Source of the DNA: Curtobacterium sp. BH-2-1-1
GTDB taxonomy: Bacteria > Actinomycetota > Actinomycetes > Actinomycetales > Microbacteriaceae
DNA length: 64,000 nt
NCBI RefSeq assembly: GCF_001806325.1
Contig: NZ_CP017580.1
Span: 868,001-932,000, forward strand
Direction of reading: 5' to 3'
How positions within the stretch are numbered: the first letter of the stretch is position 1; every line of letters starts with the position of its first letter. The notes beneath the pieces are model-generated. The model was not told the DNA's origin, searched no databases, and saw only the letters and a program-made list of their open reading frames with translations. The position numbers and the translations under genes are program-made. Shown here piece after piece: positions 16,400-25,029 of this stretch.

Positions 16400-17578
16400 T
16401 CAGATCACCGTCCAGGCGCTGCCGTCGGCGGCGCTCCGCTCGACCGCGTCGAGGACCCGCTGCACGTGCAGCCCGTCCTCGAACGACGGCGACGGGTCGG
16501 TGCCCGCGACGATCGCCTCGACGAAGTCCTTCACCTCGTGGCTGAAGGTGTGCTCGTACCCGATGAGGTGCCCGGTCGGCCACCAGGCGGCCATGTACGG
16601 GTGCTCGGGCTCGGTGACGAGGATCCGCTGGAAGCCCTGCTCGCCCGCGGGGGCGGTGGCGTCGTAGAAGCGCAGCTCGTTCATCGACTCGAGGTCGAAC
16701 TGGATCGCACCCGCCGACCCGCTGATCTCGAGCGTCAGGCCGTTCTTCCGGCCGGTCGCGTAGCGCGTCGCCTCGAACGTGCCGATCGCTCCGTCGGCAG
16801 CGCCACCGGCGAGCCGTCCGAGGAAGAAAGCAGCGTCGTCGACGGTGACCTGCCCGCGTTCGGTCGAGGCGGTGCCGGACAGCCCGACGCCTTCGGCCAT
16901 CAGCGGTCGTTCGGTCACGAAGGTCTCGAGGGTGCCGGACACGGTCGACAGCTGTGCGCCTGTGACGTGCTCGACGAGGTCGATCGCGTGCGCGCCGATG
17001 TCGCCGAGCGAGCCGGAGCCGGCGAGCGCCTTGTCGAGCCGCCACGTCATCGGGCCGTCCTCGTCGGCGAGCCAGTCCTGCAGGTAGAGCGCGCGGACCT
17101 GTCGGACGGTGCCGAGCCTCCCGTCCTCCACCAGCCGCTTCGCGAACGCGATGGCGGGCACCCGGCGGTAGCTGAAGCCGACCATCGCGCGGACGCCGTC
17201 CGCCCGTGCGGCGGCGGCCGCCGCGGTCATCGCCTCGGCCTCGGCGACGGTGTTGGCGAGGGGCTTCTCGCACAGGACGTGCTTGCCGGCCTCGAGCGCC
17301 GCGATCGCGACCTCGACGTGGGACGAGCCGGGCGAGCAGATGTCGACGACGTCGATGTCCGGGTCGGTGACCACGGCGCGCCAGTCGGTGGACGCGGCCT
17401 GCCAGCCGTACTGCTGCCGCGCCGCCTCGGTCCGTTCCGGGTCACGGCCGACGATGACGGCCATCTCCGGTTCGACCCCGAGGTCGAAGAACCTCGGTGC
17501 GATGCGCCACCCCTGTGAGTGCGCGGCTCCCATGAAGCCGTGGCCCACCATGGCCACTCGAAGTCGGTCCTGTGCCAT
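16400..17578 (-). CDS. Gfo/Idh/MocA-family NAD(P)-dependent sugar oxidoreductase (first of the operon)
   Basis: The protein has 392 residues. The Rossmann start [17 protein letters not shown], the EKP motif in CEKPLANTV and the catalytic-region [13 protein letters not shown] mark a dehydrogenase of the inositol/glucose-fructose oxidoreductase family. The start ATG (17576-17578) follows GGGAG. This is the first gene of the minus-strand operon that runs to 11179; its promoter region is shared with xylA. Only modestly like the second Gfo/Idh of the operon, so the two probably act on different substrates or positions. Confidence 0.88.
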   Translation of the reverse strand: MAQDRLRVAMVGHGFMGAAHSQGWRIAPRFFDLGVEPEMAVIVGRDPERTEAARQQYGWQAASTDWRAVVTDPDIDVVDICSPGSSHVEVAIAALEAGKHVLCEKPLANTVAEAEAMTAAAAAARADGVRAMVGFSYRRVPAIAFAKRLVEDGRLGTVRQVRALYLQDWLADEDGPMTWRLDKALAGSGSLGDIGAHAIDLVEHVTGAQLSTVSGTLETFVTERPLMAEGVGLSGTASTERGQVTVDDAAFFLGRLAGGAADGAIGTFEATRYATGRKNGLTLEISGSAGAIQFDLESMNELRFYDATAPAGEQGFQRILVTEPEHPYMAAWWPTGHLIGYEHTFSHEVKDFVEAIVAGTDPSPSFEDGLHVQRVLDAVERSAADGSAWTVI

Positions 17579-17614
17579 CCGCTCGCTCCCTTGCGATCAC
17601 GTCCTTGCCAGAGT

Positions 17615-17647
17615 CAACACTACCGCTTATGTTGGGCGCGGCAACAT
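17615..17647. promoter_or_regulatory. Candidate operator between the sugar-oxidation operon and xylAB
   Basis: ATGTTG (17629-17634), seven bases, CAACAT (17642-17647) is a perfect dyad; another CAACA half-site lies at 17615-17619. The 97-base region is the only space between the two divergent operons and is locally AT-rich. Binding by the ROK regulator encoded in the operon is inferred. Confidence 0.55.
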
Positions 17648-17675
17648 TTTGTTTCGACGACGAACGGTGACCACC

Positions 17676-18869
17676 ATGGCAACGACGCCCACCCGTGCAG
17701 ACAAGTTCTCCTTCGGTCTCTGGACCATCGGCTACAACGGATCCGACCCCTTCGGCGGCCCGACCCGCCCCGCCCTCGACGTGGTCGAGGCCGTCGAGAA
17801 GCTCGACGAGCTCGGCGCCTACGGCCTGACCTTCCACGACGACGACCTCTTCGCGTTCGGCTCGACCGACGCCGAGCGCCAGACGCAGATCGACCGCCTG
17901 AAGGGCGCCCTCGACGCCACCGGCATCGTCGTGCCGATGGTCACGACGAACCTCTTCTCCGCCCCGGTGTTCAAGGACGGCGGCTTCACCTCGAACGACC
18001 GCCAGGTGCGCCGGTTCGCGCTCCGCAAGGTCCTGCGCAACATCGACCTCGCCGCCGAGCTCGGCGCGTCGACGTTCGTGATGTGGGGCGGCCGCGAGGG
18101 TGCCGAGTACGACAGCGCGAAGGACGTGCAGGCCGCGCTCGAGCGCTACCGCGAGGCCGTGAACCTCCTCGCCCAGTACGTCACCGACAAGGGCTACGGC
18201 ATCCGGTTCGCCATCGAGCCGAAGCCGAACGAGCCCCGCGGCGACATCCTGCTGCCGACCCTCGGCCACGCCATCGCGTTCACCGAGACGCTCGAGCGCC
18301 CGGAACTCTTCGGCATCAACCCCGAGGTCGGCCACGAGCAGATGGCCGGGCTGAACTTCACGGCCGGCATCGCCCAGGCGCTCTACCAGGGCAAGCTCTT
18401 CCACATCGACCTCAACGGTCAGCGCGGCATCAAGTACGACCAGGACCTCGTCTTCGGGCACGGCGACCTGCAGAACGCGTTCTCGCTCGTCGACCTGCTC
18501 GAGCACGGTGCACCCCAGGGCGGCCCGGCGTACGACGGCCCCCGCCACTTCGACTACAAGCCGAGCCGCACCGAGGACATCACGGGCGTCTGGGACTCCG
18601 CGGCCGCGAACATGCGCATGTACCTCCTGCTCAAGGAACGTGCGCAGGCGTTCCGCGCCGACCCCGAGGTGCAGGCAGCGCTCGAGGCCTCGAAGGTCGG
18701 CGAGCTCAGCACCCCCACCCTGAACGACGGCGAGTCGTACGACGCGTTCCTCGCCGACCGCTCCGCGTTCGAGGACTTCGACGCCGACGCGTACTTCGGC
18801 GGCAAGGGCTTCGGCTTCGTGAAGCTGCAGCAGCTCGCCATCGAGCACCTCATGGGCGCTCGTGGCTGA
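17676..18869 (+). CDS. xylA: Xylose isomerase
   Basis: The protein has 397 residues, the usual size of the short (class I) actinobacterial enzymes. It converts D-xylose to D-xylulose with two divalent metals in a TIM barrel. Seen: [17 protein letters not shown], the catalytic histidine in LTFHDDDLF (about residue 54), [13 protein letters not shown], the metal-binding [30 protein letters not shown] and [11 protein letters not shown]. It begins the xylAB operon, divergent from the Gfo/ThuA operon. No good ribosome-binding site was seen before the ATG; a GTG nine bases upstream is possible. Confidence 0.97.
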   Translation: MATTPTRADKFSFGLWTIGYNGSDPFGGPTRPALDVVEAVEKLDELGAYGLTFHDDDLFAFGSTDAERQTQIDRLKGALDATGIVVPMVTTNLFSAPVFKDGGFTSNDRQVRRFALRKVLRNIDLAAELGASTFVMWGGREGAEYDSAKDVQAALERYREAVNLLAQYVTDKGYGIRFAIEPKPNEPRGDILLPTLGHAIAFTETLERPELFGINPEVGHEQMAGLNFTAGIAQALYQGKLFHIDLNGQRGIKYDQDLVFGHGDLQNAFSLVDLLEHGAPQGGPAYDGPRHFDYKPSRTEDITGVWDSAAANMRMYLLLKERAQAFRADPEVQAALEASKVGELSTPTLNDGESYDAFLADRSAFEDFDADAYFGGKGFGFVKLQQLAIEHLMGARG

Positions 18870-20331
18870 CCTGGTCGCCGGGGTCGACTCGTCGACCCAG
18901 TCCTGCAAGGTCACGATCCGTGACGCCGCGACCGGCGCCGTCGTCCGGGAGGGCCGCGCGTCCCACCCGGACGGCACGTCCGTCGACCCCCGCCACTGGT
19001 GGGACGCGCTCGGTACCGCCGTTGCGGACGCCGGCGGGCTCGCCGACGTCGGCGCCGTCGCGATCGCCGGGCAGCAGCACGGCATGGTCGCGGTGGACGC
19101 GGACGGCCGCGTGGTCCGCGACGCGCTGCTGTGGAACGACGTCCGCAGTGCCGACGCGGCCGCGCAGATGGTCGCGGAGCTGGGCCAGGAGGCATGGGTC
19201 GCCCGCACGGGTCTGGTGCCGGTGGCGTCGTTCACCGGTACCAAGCTGCGGTGGCTCCGCGACGCGGAGCCCGAGAACGCCGGCCGGGTCGCGGCCGTCG
19301 CCCTCCCCCACGACTGGTTGTCGTGGCGGCTGCGCGGGTACGGTCCGGCCGACGAGAGTCCGCTCGGCCCCGACCTCGACGCCCTCGCCACCGACGGTTC
19401 CGACGCCAGCGGCACGGCCTACTGGGACCCGGTGCGGCGCGAGTACGACGCGGAGCTGTTCGAGTCGGCGCTCGGACGACCGATGCGCGTCGCCGGTGCC
19501 ACGGGCTCCCCGGACTCGGTCGTCGTGCCGCGGGTCGTCCTGCCCGACGAGGCGATGGGCACGCTCACCGCGGACGTCCAGCTGCCGAACGACGCCGTGG
19601 CACCCTCGGGGCTCCTCGTCGGCGCCGGACTCGGCGACAACGCCGGGGCAGCGCTCGGCCTCGGACTCGGCCCGGGTGACGTCGCGGTGTCCCTCGGCAC
19701 GAGCGGCACGGTCTTCGGGGTCACCGGCGCCGAGGTGCGCGACCCGAGCGGGACCGTGGCGGGCTTCGCCGACGGGAGCGGGTCGCGCCTCCCGATCGTC
19801 ACGACGCTCAACGCGGCGCGCGTGCTCGAGGTGATCGGCGGCCTGCTCGGCGTGGACCACGACGCGCTCGGCGAGCTGGCGCTGCAGGCGCCGGCGGGTG
19901 CCGACGGGCTCGTGCTCGTGCCGTACTTCGTCGGCGAGCGCACGCCGAACCGACCGGACGCGACGGCCTCGCTGCTCGGCATGACGCCGGGGACGACGGA
20001 CCGGGCGCACCTCGCCCGGGCCGCGGTCGAGGGGATGCTGTGCGCGCTCGCGGACGGCCTCGCGGCGGTCGAGGGCACCGGTGTCACCGTCGAGCGGCTG
20101 CTGCTCATCGGCGGTGCCGCACGCAACGAGGCCGTGCGGGTCGTCGCTGCGCAGGTGTTCGGTCGTGACGTCCGCGTGCCGGAGCCGGGCGAGTACGTGG
20201 CGGCCGGCGCGGCGAAGCAGGCGGCGTGGGTGCTCACCGGGAGCCTGCCGGCGTGGGAGACGGCGACCACGGTCGTGGCCGGCGACCCGCACCCCGAGGT
20301 GCTCGAGCAGTACCGGGCCGCCGCGCGCTGA
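18862..20331 (+). CDS. xylB: Xylulokinase
   Basis: The protein has 489 residues of the FGGY kinase family. It phosphorylates D-xylulose to xylulose 5-phosphate, feeding the pentose-phosphate pathway. Seen: N-terminal phosphate loop [19 protein letters not shown], the catalytic aspartate region [22 protein letters not shown] and the C-terminal [13 protein letters not shown]. The GTG start at 18862 overlaps the xylA stop by eight bases, so translation is coupled. A simple-sequence repeat and a strong terminator follow directly. Confidence 0.95.
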   Translation: MADLVAGVDSSTQSCKVTIRDAATGAVVREGRASHPDGTSVDPRHWWDALGTAVADAGGLADVGAVAIAGQQHGMVAVDADGRVVRDALLWNDVRSADAAAQMVAELGQEAWVARTGLVPVASFTGTKLRWLRDAEPENAGRVAAVALPHDWLSWRLRGYGPADESPLGPDLDALATDGSDASGTAYWDPVRREYDAELFESALGRPMRVAGATGSPDSVVVPRVVLPDEAMGTLTADVQLPNDAVAPSGLLVGAGLGDNAGAALGLGLGPGDVAVSLGTSGTVFGVTGAEVRDPSGTVAGFADGSGSRLPIVTTLNAARVLEVIGGLLGVDHDALGELALQAPAGADGLVLVPYFVGERTPNRPDATASLLGMTPGTTDRAHLARAAVEGMLCALADGLAAVEGTGVTVERLLLIGGAARNEAVRVVAAQVFGRDVRVPEPGEYVAAGAAKQAAWVLTGSLPAWETATTVVAGDPHPEVLEQYRAAAR

Positions 20332-20339
20332 GCGGCTGC

Positions 20340-20418
20340 TCGTTCGTTCGTCCGTCCGTTCGTCCGTTCGTCCGTTCGTCCGTCCGTGCGTTCGTCCGTT
20401 CGTCCGTTCGTCCGTTCG
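20340..20418. repeat. CGTT/CGTC simple-sequence repeat after xylB
   Basis: About 79 bases made almost only of CGTT and CGTC tetramers, mainly as the octamer CGTTCGTC, with one CGTG interruption. It begins within ten bases of the xylB stop and ends just before the terminator. Such tracts can change length by slippage. Confidence 0.9.
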
Positions 20419-20430
20419 CGGACACACCAG

Positions 20431-20461
20431 CCCCCGACGCCGTCCACCACGGCGTCGGGGG
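20431..20461 (+). terminator. Terminator of xylAB
   Basis: Perfect 12-bp arms (CCCCCGACGCCG at 20431-20442 and its complement at 20450-20461) with a 7-base loop, then a short CATCATCGT tail. It separates xylB from the esterase gene. Confidence 0.8.
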
Positions 20462-20486
20462 CATCATCGTCCCCGGAGGAGACCAC

Positions 20487-21473
20487 ATGCCGTTCACTGA
20501 CCTGCCCCTCGACGCCCTGCGCGCCTACCGACCCGAGGTCCGCCGCCCGGACGACTTCGACGCCTTCTGGGCCGACACCGTCGTCGACGCACGGGCCGCC
20601 GGGTCGGGCACCGACCCCGTCCTCGCCGCCGCCGACACCCCGGTGACCGGACTCGTCATCGAGGACCTCACCTTCCCGGGCTTCGCCGGCGACCCTGTCC
20701 GGGCCTGGGTCTCACGACCGGTCGACGCCGCCGGGCCGCTGCCGGTCGTCGTCGAGTTCCTCGGCTACAACGGCGGTCGCGGGCTGCCTGGCGAGCGGGT
20801 CTCGTGGGCCCTCGCCGGGTACGTGCACGTCGTGATGGACACCCGCGGCCAGGGCAGCGGGTGGGGATCCGGCGGCGACACCCCGGACCCGCACGGCTCC
20901 GGCCCGCACATCGGCGGCTGGATGACGAGCGGCATCGGGTCCCCCGCCGACCACTACTACCGGCGCGTGTACACCGACGCCGTCCGACTCGTCGACGCCG
21001 TCCGCTCGCTGCCGGGCGTCGACCCGGACCGCATCGCGCTGACCGGCGGGAGCCAGGGCGGCGGGATCACCATCGCCGCGGCCGCGCTGGTCGAGGCGCA
21101 CGTCGGACCGATCACGGCGCTCCTGCCGGACGTCGCGTTCCTCAGCGACTGGGAGAACGGCACCGCCGTCGCCGTGGGTGGTCCGTACCTCGAGCTCGCG
21201 CGCTACCTGTCCGTGCACCGCGACGCGATCGACACCGTGTGGGACACGGCCGCCTACTTCGACGGGGTGCACTTCGCGGCGGTGATCACCGCGCCGGCGC
21301 TGTTCTCCGTCGCGCTCATGGACGACGTGGTCCCGCCGCGGACGACCTTCGCGGCCTACAACGCGCTCGGCTCGGTGGACAAGGCGATCGAGGTGTACCC
21401 GTACAACGGGCACGAGGGTGGTGGGTTCGTGCACTGGGAGCGGCAGGTGGCGTTCCTGCGCGAGCGGGGCTGA
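20487..21473 (+). CDS. Acetylxylan esterase / cephalosporin-C deacetylase family (CE7)
   Basis: The protein has 328 residues. The three CE7 signatures are all present: RGQ (MDTRGQGSG), GxSQG around the nucleophilic serine (TGGSQGGG) and HE (YNGHEGG). N-terminal YRPEVRRPDDFDAFW is also typical. These cytosolic hexameric enzymes remove acetyl groups from xylo-oligosaccharides, which fits the neighbouring xylAB and the GH3/ABC locus at 29-35 kb. The ATG at 20487 has an ideal GGAGGA six bases upstream. Its last codon and stop lie inside a 23-bp repeat that recurs after the next gene. Confidence 0.92.
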   Translation: MPFTDLPLDALRAYRPEVRRPDDFDAFWADTVVDARAAGSGTDPVLAAADTPVTGLVIEDLTFPGFAGDPVRAWVSRPVDAAGPLPVVVEFLGYNGGRGLPGERVSWALAGYVHVVMDTRGQGSGWGSGGDTPDPHGSGPHIGGWMTSGIGSPADHYYRRVYTDAVRLVDAVRSLPGVDPDRIALTGGSQGGGITIAAAALVEAHVGPITALLPDVAFLSDWENGTAVAVGGPYLELARYLSVHRDAIDTVWDTAAYFDGVHFAAVITAPALFSVALMDDVVPPRTTFAAYNALGSVDKAIEVYPYNGHEGGGFVHWERQVAFLRERG

Positions 21474-21490
21474 GCCGGGCGCGATCGCAG
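21468..21490 (+). repeat. Left copy of a 23-bp direct repeat flanking fic
   Basis: Begins GGCTGAGCCGGG and ends CGATCGCAG; spans the esterase stop codon. An identical copy lies at 22739-22761, 1,271 bases away. The repeat contains the palindrome GCGATCGC. Confidence 0.95.
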
Positions 21491-21503
21491 TGTGCGGACG
21501 GCA

Positions 21504-21537
21504 GATTTTCTGAGATAATGGCTCATCACAGAAAATC
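21504..21537 (+). promoter_or_regulatory. Palindromic promoter/operator of fic
   Basis: GATTTTCTG (21504-21512) and CAGAAAATC (21529-21537) form a perfect 9-bp inverted repeat. The -10-like GATAAT (21514-21519) lies at its centre, so a protein on the dyad would block polymerase. The run is conspicuously AT-rich against its surroundings. Confidence 0.65.
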
Positions 21538-21550
21538 CGAGGTCCGACTC

Positions 21551-22744
21551 ATGACGTTGCTTCCCGAAGCATGGCCGTCGCTCGATTTCGAGGATCTGCA
21601 GTGGCAGAGCCGGTACGCGGAGCACGGACCACGAGCCGCGCGCCGGGAAACGATCACCGAGCCGTACCGAGCAGCGGTCCCGCCCCGCATCGCGCACCGT
21701 TCCATGCGGCTGTCCGACGCCGTGTCGGTCCTCGCAGACGAGGCATCGACAGCACTCACGCGCTTCGATGAGTCCCTCGGGAGCGAGGTTGCGCCGTTCG
21801 CCCCGCTGCTGCTCCGCTCGGAAGCGGCTGCCTCGTCGCAGATCGAACACCTGACGGCGAGCGCGCGGCAGATCTTCACTGCGGAACTCGGCGGCGTCGG
21901 GAAGCGCAACGCGGGCGAGATCGTGTCGAACACCCGCGCGATGCGCACCGCGATCGAGTTGTCCGACCGGTTGACGACGGAGACCGTGCTGGCCATGCAC
22001 GAAGTGCTGCTCCGCGGCGACCGCCGGCACGAGGCCGGGCGGTTCCGCGAAGAGGCCGTGTGGATCGGCACCAGCGGGCGAACGCCGGTCGGCGCTGACT
22101 ACGTGGCGCCGGCCTGGGAACGCGTCCCGTCGCTGGTCGACGACGTGATGGAGTTCGCTCGTCGACTCGACCTGCCCAGACTCGCGCAGGTCGCGGTGAC
22201 GCATGCCCAGTTCGAGACGGTCCACCCGTTCACCGACGGCAACGGACGCACCGGCCGGGCGCTCCTCCAAGCGATGCTCCGGTCGAACGAACTCACCCAG
22301 AACGTGACGGTGCCGGTCTCCGCCGGCCTCCTCACCGACACCGCGGGGTACGTCCGAGCGCTCACCGACTACCGCCGGGGAGACATCGAGCCGATCATCC
22401 GTCTGGTCGCCGAAGCCTCCTTCGAAGCGATCGGCAACGCCCGCGAGCTCGTGGACGAGATCTCGTCGATCCGAGCGCGCTGGCGAACGGCCGTCACGGC
22501 CCGTCGCGACTCCGGCATCTGGCAGGCGCTCGATGTGGTCGCCCGGCAGCCCGTCCTCAACGCATCGACCCTCGCAGCCGAGATGGGTGTCGAGGCGAAG
22601 AACGTGTACCCCCACCTCGACCGACTCGTCGCCGCTGGCATCCTGACGAAGAAGAACGAGTACCAGCAGGGCATCCTCTTCCGGAACGACGAGGTGCTCG
22701 GGGCGCTCGATGCGTTCGCCGCACGCGCCGGACGACGCGGCTGA
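21551..22744 (+). CDS. Fic-domain protein with C-terminal winged helix
   Basis: The protein has 397 residues. A Fic N-terminal domain is followed by the Fic core with the complete catalytic motif HPFTDGNGRTGR (about 225-236); such enzymes usually AMPylate protein hydroxyls using ATP. A C-terminal winged helix (about 335-385, LAAEMGVEAKNVYPHLDRLV) suggests DNA binding and possible self-regulation. The inhibitory helix position reads SSQIEH (95-100), with histidine where the family consensus has Gly or Asn. The ATG at 21551 is preferred over 21518 because the latter overlaps the -10 box; GAGG precedes 21551 by eight bases. No antitoxin gene adjoins it. The gene is enclosed by 23-bp direct repeats. 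Confidence 0.9.
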   Translation: MTLLPEAWPSLDFEDLQWQSRYAEHGPRAARRETITEPYRAAVPPRIAHRSMRLSDAVSVLADEASTALTRFDESLGSEVAPFAPLLLRSEAAASSQIEHLTASARQIFTAELGGVGKRNAGEIVSNTRAMRTAIELSDRLTTETVLAMHEVLLRGDRRHEAGRFREEAVWIGTSGRTPVGADYVAPAWERVPSLVDDVMEFARRLDLPRLAQVAVTHAQFETVHPFTDGNGRTGRALLQAMLRSNELTQNVTVPVSAGLLTDTAGYVRALTDYRRGDIEPIIRLVAEASFEAIGNARELVDEISSIRARWRTAVTARRDSGIWQALDVVARQPVLNASTLAAEMGVEAKNVYPHLDRLVAAGILTKKNEYQQGILFRNDEVLGALDAFAARAGRRG

Positions 22745-22761
22745 GCCGGGCGCGATCGCAG
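22739..22761 (+). repeat. Right copy of the 23-bp direct repeat flanking fic
   Basis: Identical to 21468-21490 over all 23 bases and, like it, supplies the final glycine codon and stop of the gene to its left. Sequence identity ends sharply on both sides. Confidence 0.95.
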
Positions 22762-22764
22762 CGG

Positions 22765-23154
22765 TCAGTACCAGCGGCGGACGAACTGCTCCAGGACGTT
22801 CTTCACGACCTGGACGGGGCCGGGCGCGGGCTCCCCGCTGTCGCGGCCGATCCGGCGCAGGAGGGCAGCCTGGGCGTCCTCGTACTCGGCCACCTCGTCG
22901 TCGGAGTAGTCCGACGGCGGGACGGTCCGGATGGCACTCACCGCTTCGAGCCGCTCCAGCCCCCACCGGAACCCGACCGGGTCGGGCGCCGCTTCGACGA
23001 GCGCCACGAGGGCCGCGTCCGAGTAGGTGCCCCGGGGATCGGCTGCGGCGGAGATGAAGTCCGTCAGCCCGCGGAGCGCCGGCTCCGACCCGCCGGCTCG
23101 CATGTGCACGCGCCGCGCTCGGCTGCAGAGGTCGTAGAGGAGTCCGTCGTCCAC
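22765..23154 (-). CDS. Hypothetical small soluble protein
   Basis: The protein has 129 residues, is rich in Ala, Asp and Arg, and looks helical. No transmembrane segment, signal peptide or family motif was recognised. It reads in a consistent high-GC coding pattern from the GTG at 23152-23154; CACGCT sits six bases upstream in the leaderless position. Converges with fic, its stop lying four bases after the right repeat. Confidence 0.6.
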   Translation of the reverse strand: MDDGLLYDLCSRARRVHMRAGGSEPALRGLTDFISAAADPRGTYSDAALVALVEAAPDPVGFRWGLERLEAVSAIRTVPPSDYSDDEVAEYEDAQAALLRRIGRDSGEPAPGPVQVVKNVLEQFVRRWY

Positions 23155-23227
23155 GGACCGAGCGTGGCACACCGGAGTGCCTCCACGCCACCAGGACTGG
23201 GTACTCCCCCGTCGGTCGACGCGCTCG

Positions 23228-23233
23228 TAGGCT
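23228..23233 (+). promoter_or_regulatory. -10 box near the start of the small membrane gene
   Basis: TAGGCT ends eight bases before the GTG at 23242, close to the leaderless spacing seen elsewhere in the window. Confidence 0.4.
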
Positions 23234-23241
23234 CGGTCGCC

Positions 23242-23589
23242 GTGACCGACATCGCTCCCGGAGCCCACGTGCCCGCCACCCGACCCGACGCCGCGCCGAC
23301 CGCTGGTGCTCCGACCGAGGTCGCTCCGCTGAGCCTCATCGCGGTCGTGGCCATCGCGCTCGCTTTCGTCGCGCCGATCGGCGGAGTCGTCGTCGGGTTC
23401 ATCGCCCGCCGTGAGGTCCGACGCACCGGCGAGCGCGGCGACGGCCTCGCCTTCGCGGCGGTGCTCATCGGCGCGACGCTGACGCTCGTCACGGTCGTGC
23501 TGCCGGCCGCCGTCGCCGCGTCCGGCTTCCTCGGGTTGGGCGTGCCGTTCGGCGTCGGCCTCGGCCTGCCGTTCGGAGCGGGGTCCTGA
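23242..23589 (+). CDS. DUF4190-like small membrane protein
   Basis: The protein has 115 residues. After a proline/alanine-rich N-terminus come two hydrophobic helices (about 32-54 and 70-95) joined by the motif GFIARREVRRTGERGDGLA, the conserved cytoplasmic loop of DUF4190 proteins (I(A/G)x(R/Q)...GxG(L/M)A). Function of the family is unknown; members are common in actinobacteria. GTG start selected because it gives the whole domain and a -10 box lies just upstream. Converges with tetR-type gene, three bases apart. Confidence 0.7.
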   Translation: MTDIAPGAHVPATRPDAAPTAGAPTEVAPLSLIAVVAIALAFVAPIGGVVVGFIARREVRRTGERGDGLAFAAVLIGATLTLVTVVLPAAVAASGFLGLGVPFGVGLGLPFGAGS

Positions 23590-23592
23590 CCG

Positions 23593-24168
23593 TCAGCTGC
23601 CGACGAGTGACGTGACCGCGTCGACGACGATCTGCCGTCGCCGCGCCGGCACCACCGCGCGCGTCAGGGCCTCGGACTCCGCGGAGGCCTCGCTCCAGAA
23701 CGCCGCGAGGTGCAGCACGAGACCGAGCAGCACCGCGGGTCGGTAGCTGCGCGGCAGGACGCCGGCCCGCTGCGCCCGCTCGACCTCGGCGACCATCGTG
23801 GTCCGGCGTTCGACGATCGCCTCGAGCGGAGCGGCCGACGCGCGCTCGAGCCGGTGCCAGGTCGCCAGCCGCTGGGCCCAGGGCCGCTCGGTCCACGAGT
23901 CGTGCAACCGGCCGGCGAACCCGGGCAGGTCGTCGGTGTCGAGCGGGACGAGGTCGAAGGTCTCGGCGACGGTCTGCTCGACGAGCGCGTCGAACAACCC
24001 CTCCTTGCTGCCGAAGTAGTGGAAGACCTGCGCCTTGTTGCTCGACGCGGCGGCGGCGATCCGCTCGACCTTGCCGCCGACGAGCCCCGCCGCGGCGAAC
24101 TCGTCGCGCGCGGCGAGCAGGAGGCGTGCGCGGACGGCGTCGGCGGCTGGGGGCGTGAATCGTGCCAT
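23593..24168 (-). CDS. TetR-family transcriptional regulator
   Basis: The protein has 191 residues. The N-terminal HTH is typical: RARLLLAARDEFAAAGLVGGKVERIAAAASSNKAQVFHYFGSKEGLFDALV. The C-terminal ligand domain has no recognisable family. ATG at 24166-24168 is preferred over GTG at 24177 because TACGGT lies seven bases before it. The TauE-like gene immediately upstream on the same strand is a candidate target. Confidence 0.88.
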   Translation of the reverse strand: MARFTPPAADAVRARLLLAARDEFAAAGLVGGKVERIAAAASSNKAQVFHYFGSKEGLFDALVEQTVAETFDLVPLDTDDLPGFAGRLHDSWTERPWAQRLATWHRLERASAAPLEAIVERRTTMVAEVERAQRAGVLPRSYRPAVLLGLVLHLAAFWSEASAESEALTRAVVPARRRQIVVDAVTSLVGS

Positions 24169-24175
24169 GCCGACC

Positions 24176-24181
24176 ACCGTA
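24176..24181 (-). promoter_or_regulatory. -10 box of a probable leaderless promoter for the TetR gene
   Basis: TACGGT on the minus strand, seven bases before the ATG at 24168. Confidence 0.5.
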
Positions 24182-24230
24182 CCGATCCGGACAGTCGTCC
24201 CGGGGCGTCAGGGGCCATCGTCCCCGCGGA

Positions 24231-25007
24231 TCAGGACGACGCCACCGTGACGAACAGGTACACGGCGAGCGCGACCGAGCAGCACGCGATCGCGACCCGG
24301 AGGACCCCGTGCGGCACCCGCCGGGCGACGGTCGGTCCGATGAGCCCGCCGACCACCGCCCCCGCGCCGAGGGCCACGGCGGCGGACCACACGACGTGCC
24401 CGGACACCGCGAACACGACCGCCGGCAACAGGTCCGCGGCGAGGAGCAGCACGTTCTTCACGGCGTTCGCACGGTGCAGGGACGGCTCCCCCGTGAGCAG
24501 CAGCACGGCGATCATGAGCACACCGGACCCGGCGCCGAAGTACCCGTTGTAGACGCCGACCCCGACGATCCCGGCCGAGGCGGCGGCGCCGTGCCCACCC
24601 GCGGCGGCACCGGCGGCCCGTGCACGACGACGGTCGATGAACGGCTGCAGCAGCAGGAGCAGTCCCCCGGCGAGCACGAGGAACGGGACGATGCGGTCGA
24701 AGAGGTGCGCCGGCGTGACGACCAGGAGCACCGCGCCCGCGAGCGAGGCGGCGACGGTCGTCGGCATCCAGCGACGCAGGACCGCGGGTTCGGCGCGCAC
24801 CTCGTGACGAGCCCGGAACGCGGAGCTCGCACCGCTGCCGATGAGCGCGACGGAGTTCGTGACGTTCGCGGCGAGCGGTGGGACCCCGACGGCGAGCAGC
24901 GCCGGGTAGGCCACGAGCGAGGTGATGCCGCCGGCGGTGCCGATCACCCCGGCCACCACGCCCGCGACGACGAGGATCCCGACGGTCAGCACGCTCCATG
25001 CTGACAC
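24231..25007 (-). CDS. TauE/SafE-family (TSUP) membrane exporter
   Basis: The protein has 258 residues with about eight hydrophobic helices. The first repeat shows the family pattern GTAGGITSLVAYPALLAVGVPPLAANVTNSVAL; the second repeat has VGVYNGYFGAGSGVL, the characteristic G-x-F-GxGxG turn. The family moves sulfite, sulfoacetate or other organosulfonates across the membrane. The start is GTG at 25005-25007. Sixty-two bases separate it from the TetR gene downstream. Confidence 0.88.
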   Translation of the reverse strand: MSAWSVLTVGILVVAGVVAGVIGTAGGITSLVAYPALLAVGVPPLAANVTNSVALIGSGASSAFRARHEVRAEPAVLRRWMPTTVAASLAGAVLLVVTPAHLFDRIVPFLVLAGGLLLLLQPFIDRRRARAAGAAAGGHGAAASAGIVGVGVYNGYFGAGSGVLMIAVLLLTGEPSLHRANAVKNVLLLAADLLPAVVFAVSGHVVWSAAVALGAGAVVGGLIGPTVARRVPHGVLRVAIACCSVALAVYLFVTVASS

Positions 25008-25029
25008 GGCGCGGTGGCCGGGGGTGCGA

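Noticed and set aside
20340..20418. CRISPR-like repetition
   Set aside because: Repeats are four or eight bases long with no unique spacers.
20340..20418. Arg-Ser-Phe-Val repeat peptides from the CGTT/CGTC tract
   Set aside because: No start or ribosome-binding site, and the tract follows a stop codon and precedes a terminator.
21551..22744. fic as the toxin half of a toxin-antitoxin pair
   Set aside because: No small antitoxin gene is adjacent and the inhibitory helix lies within the Fic protein itself.
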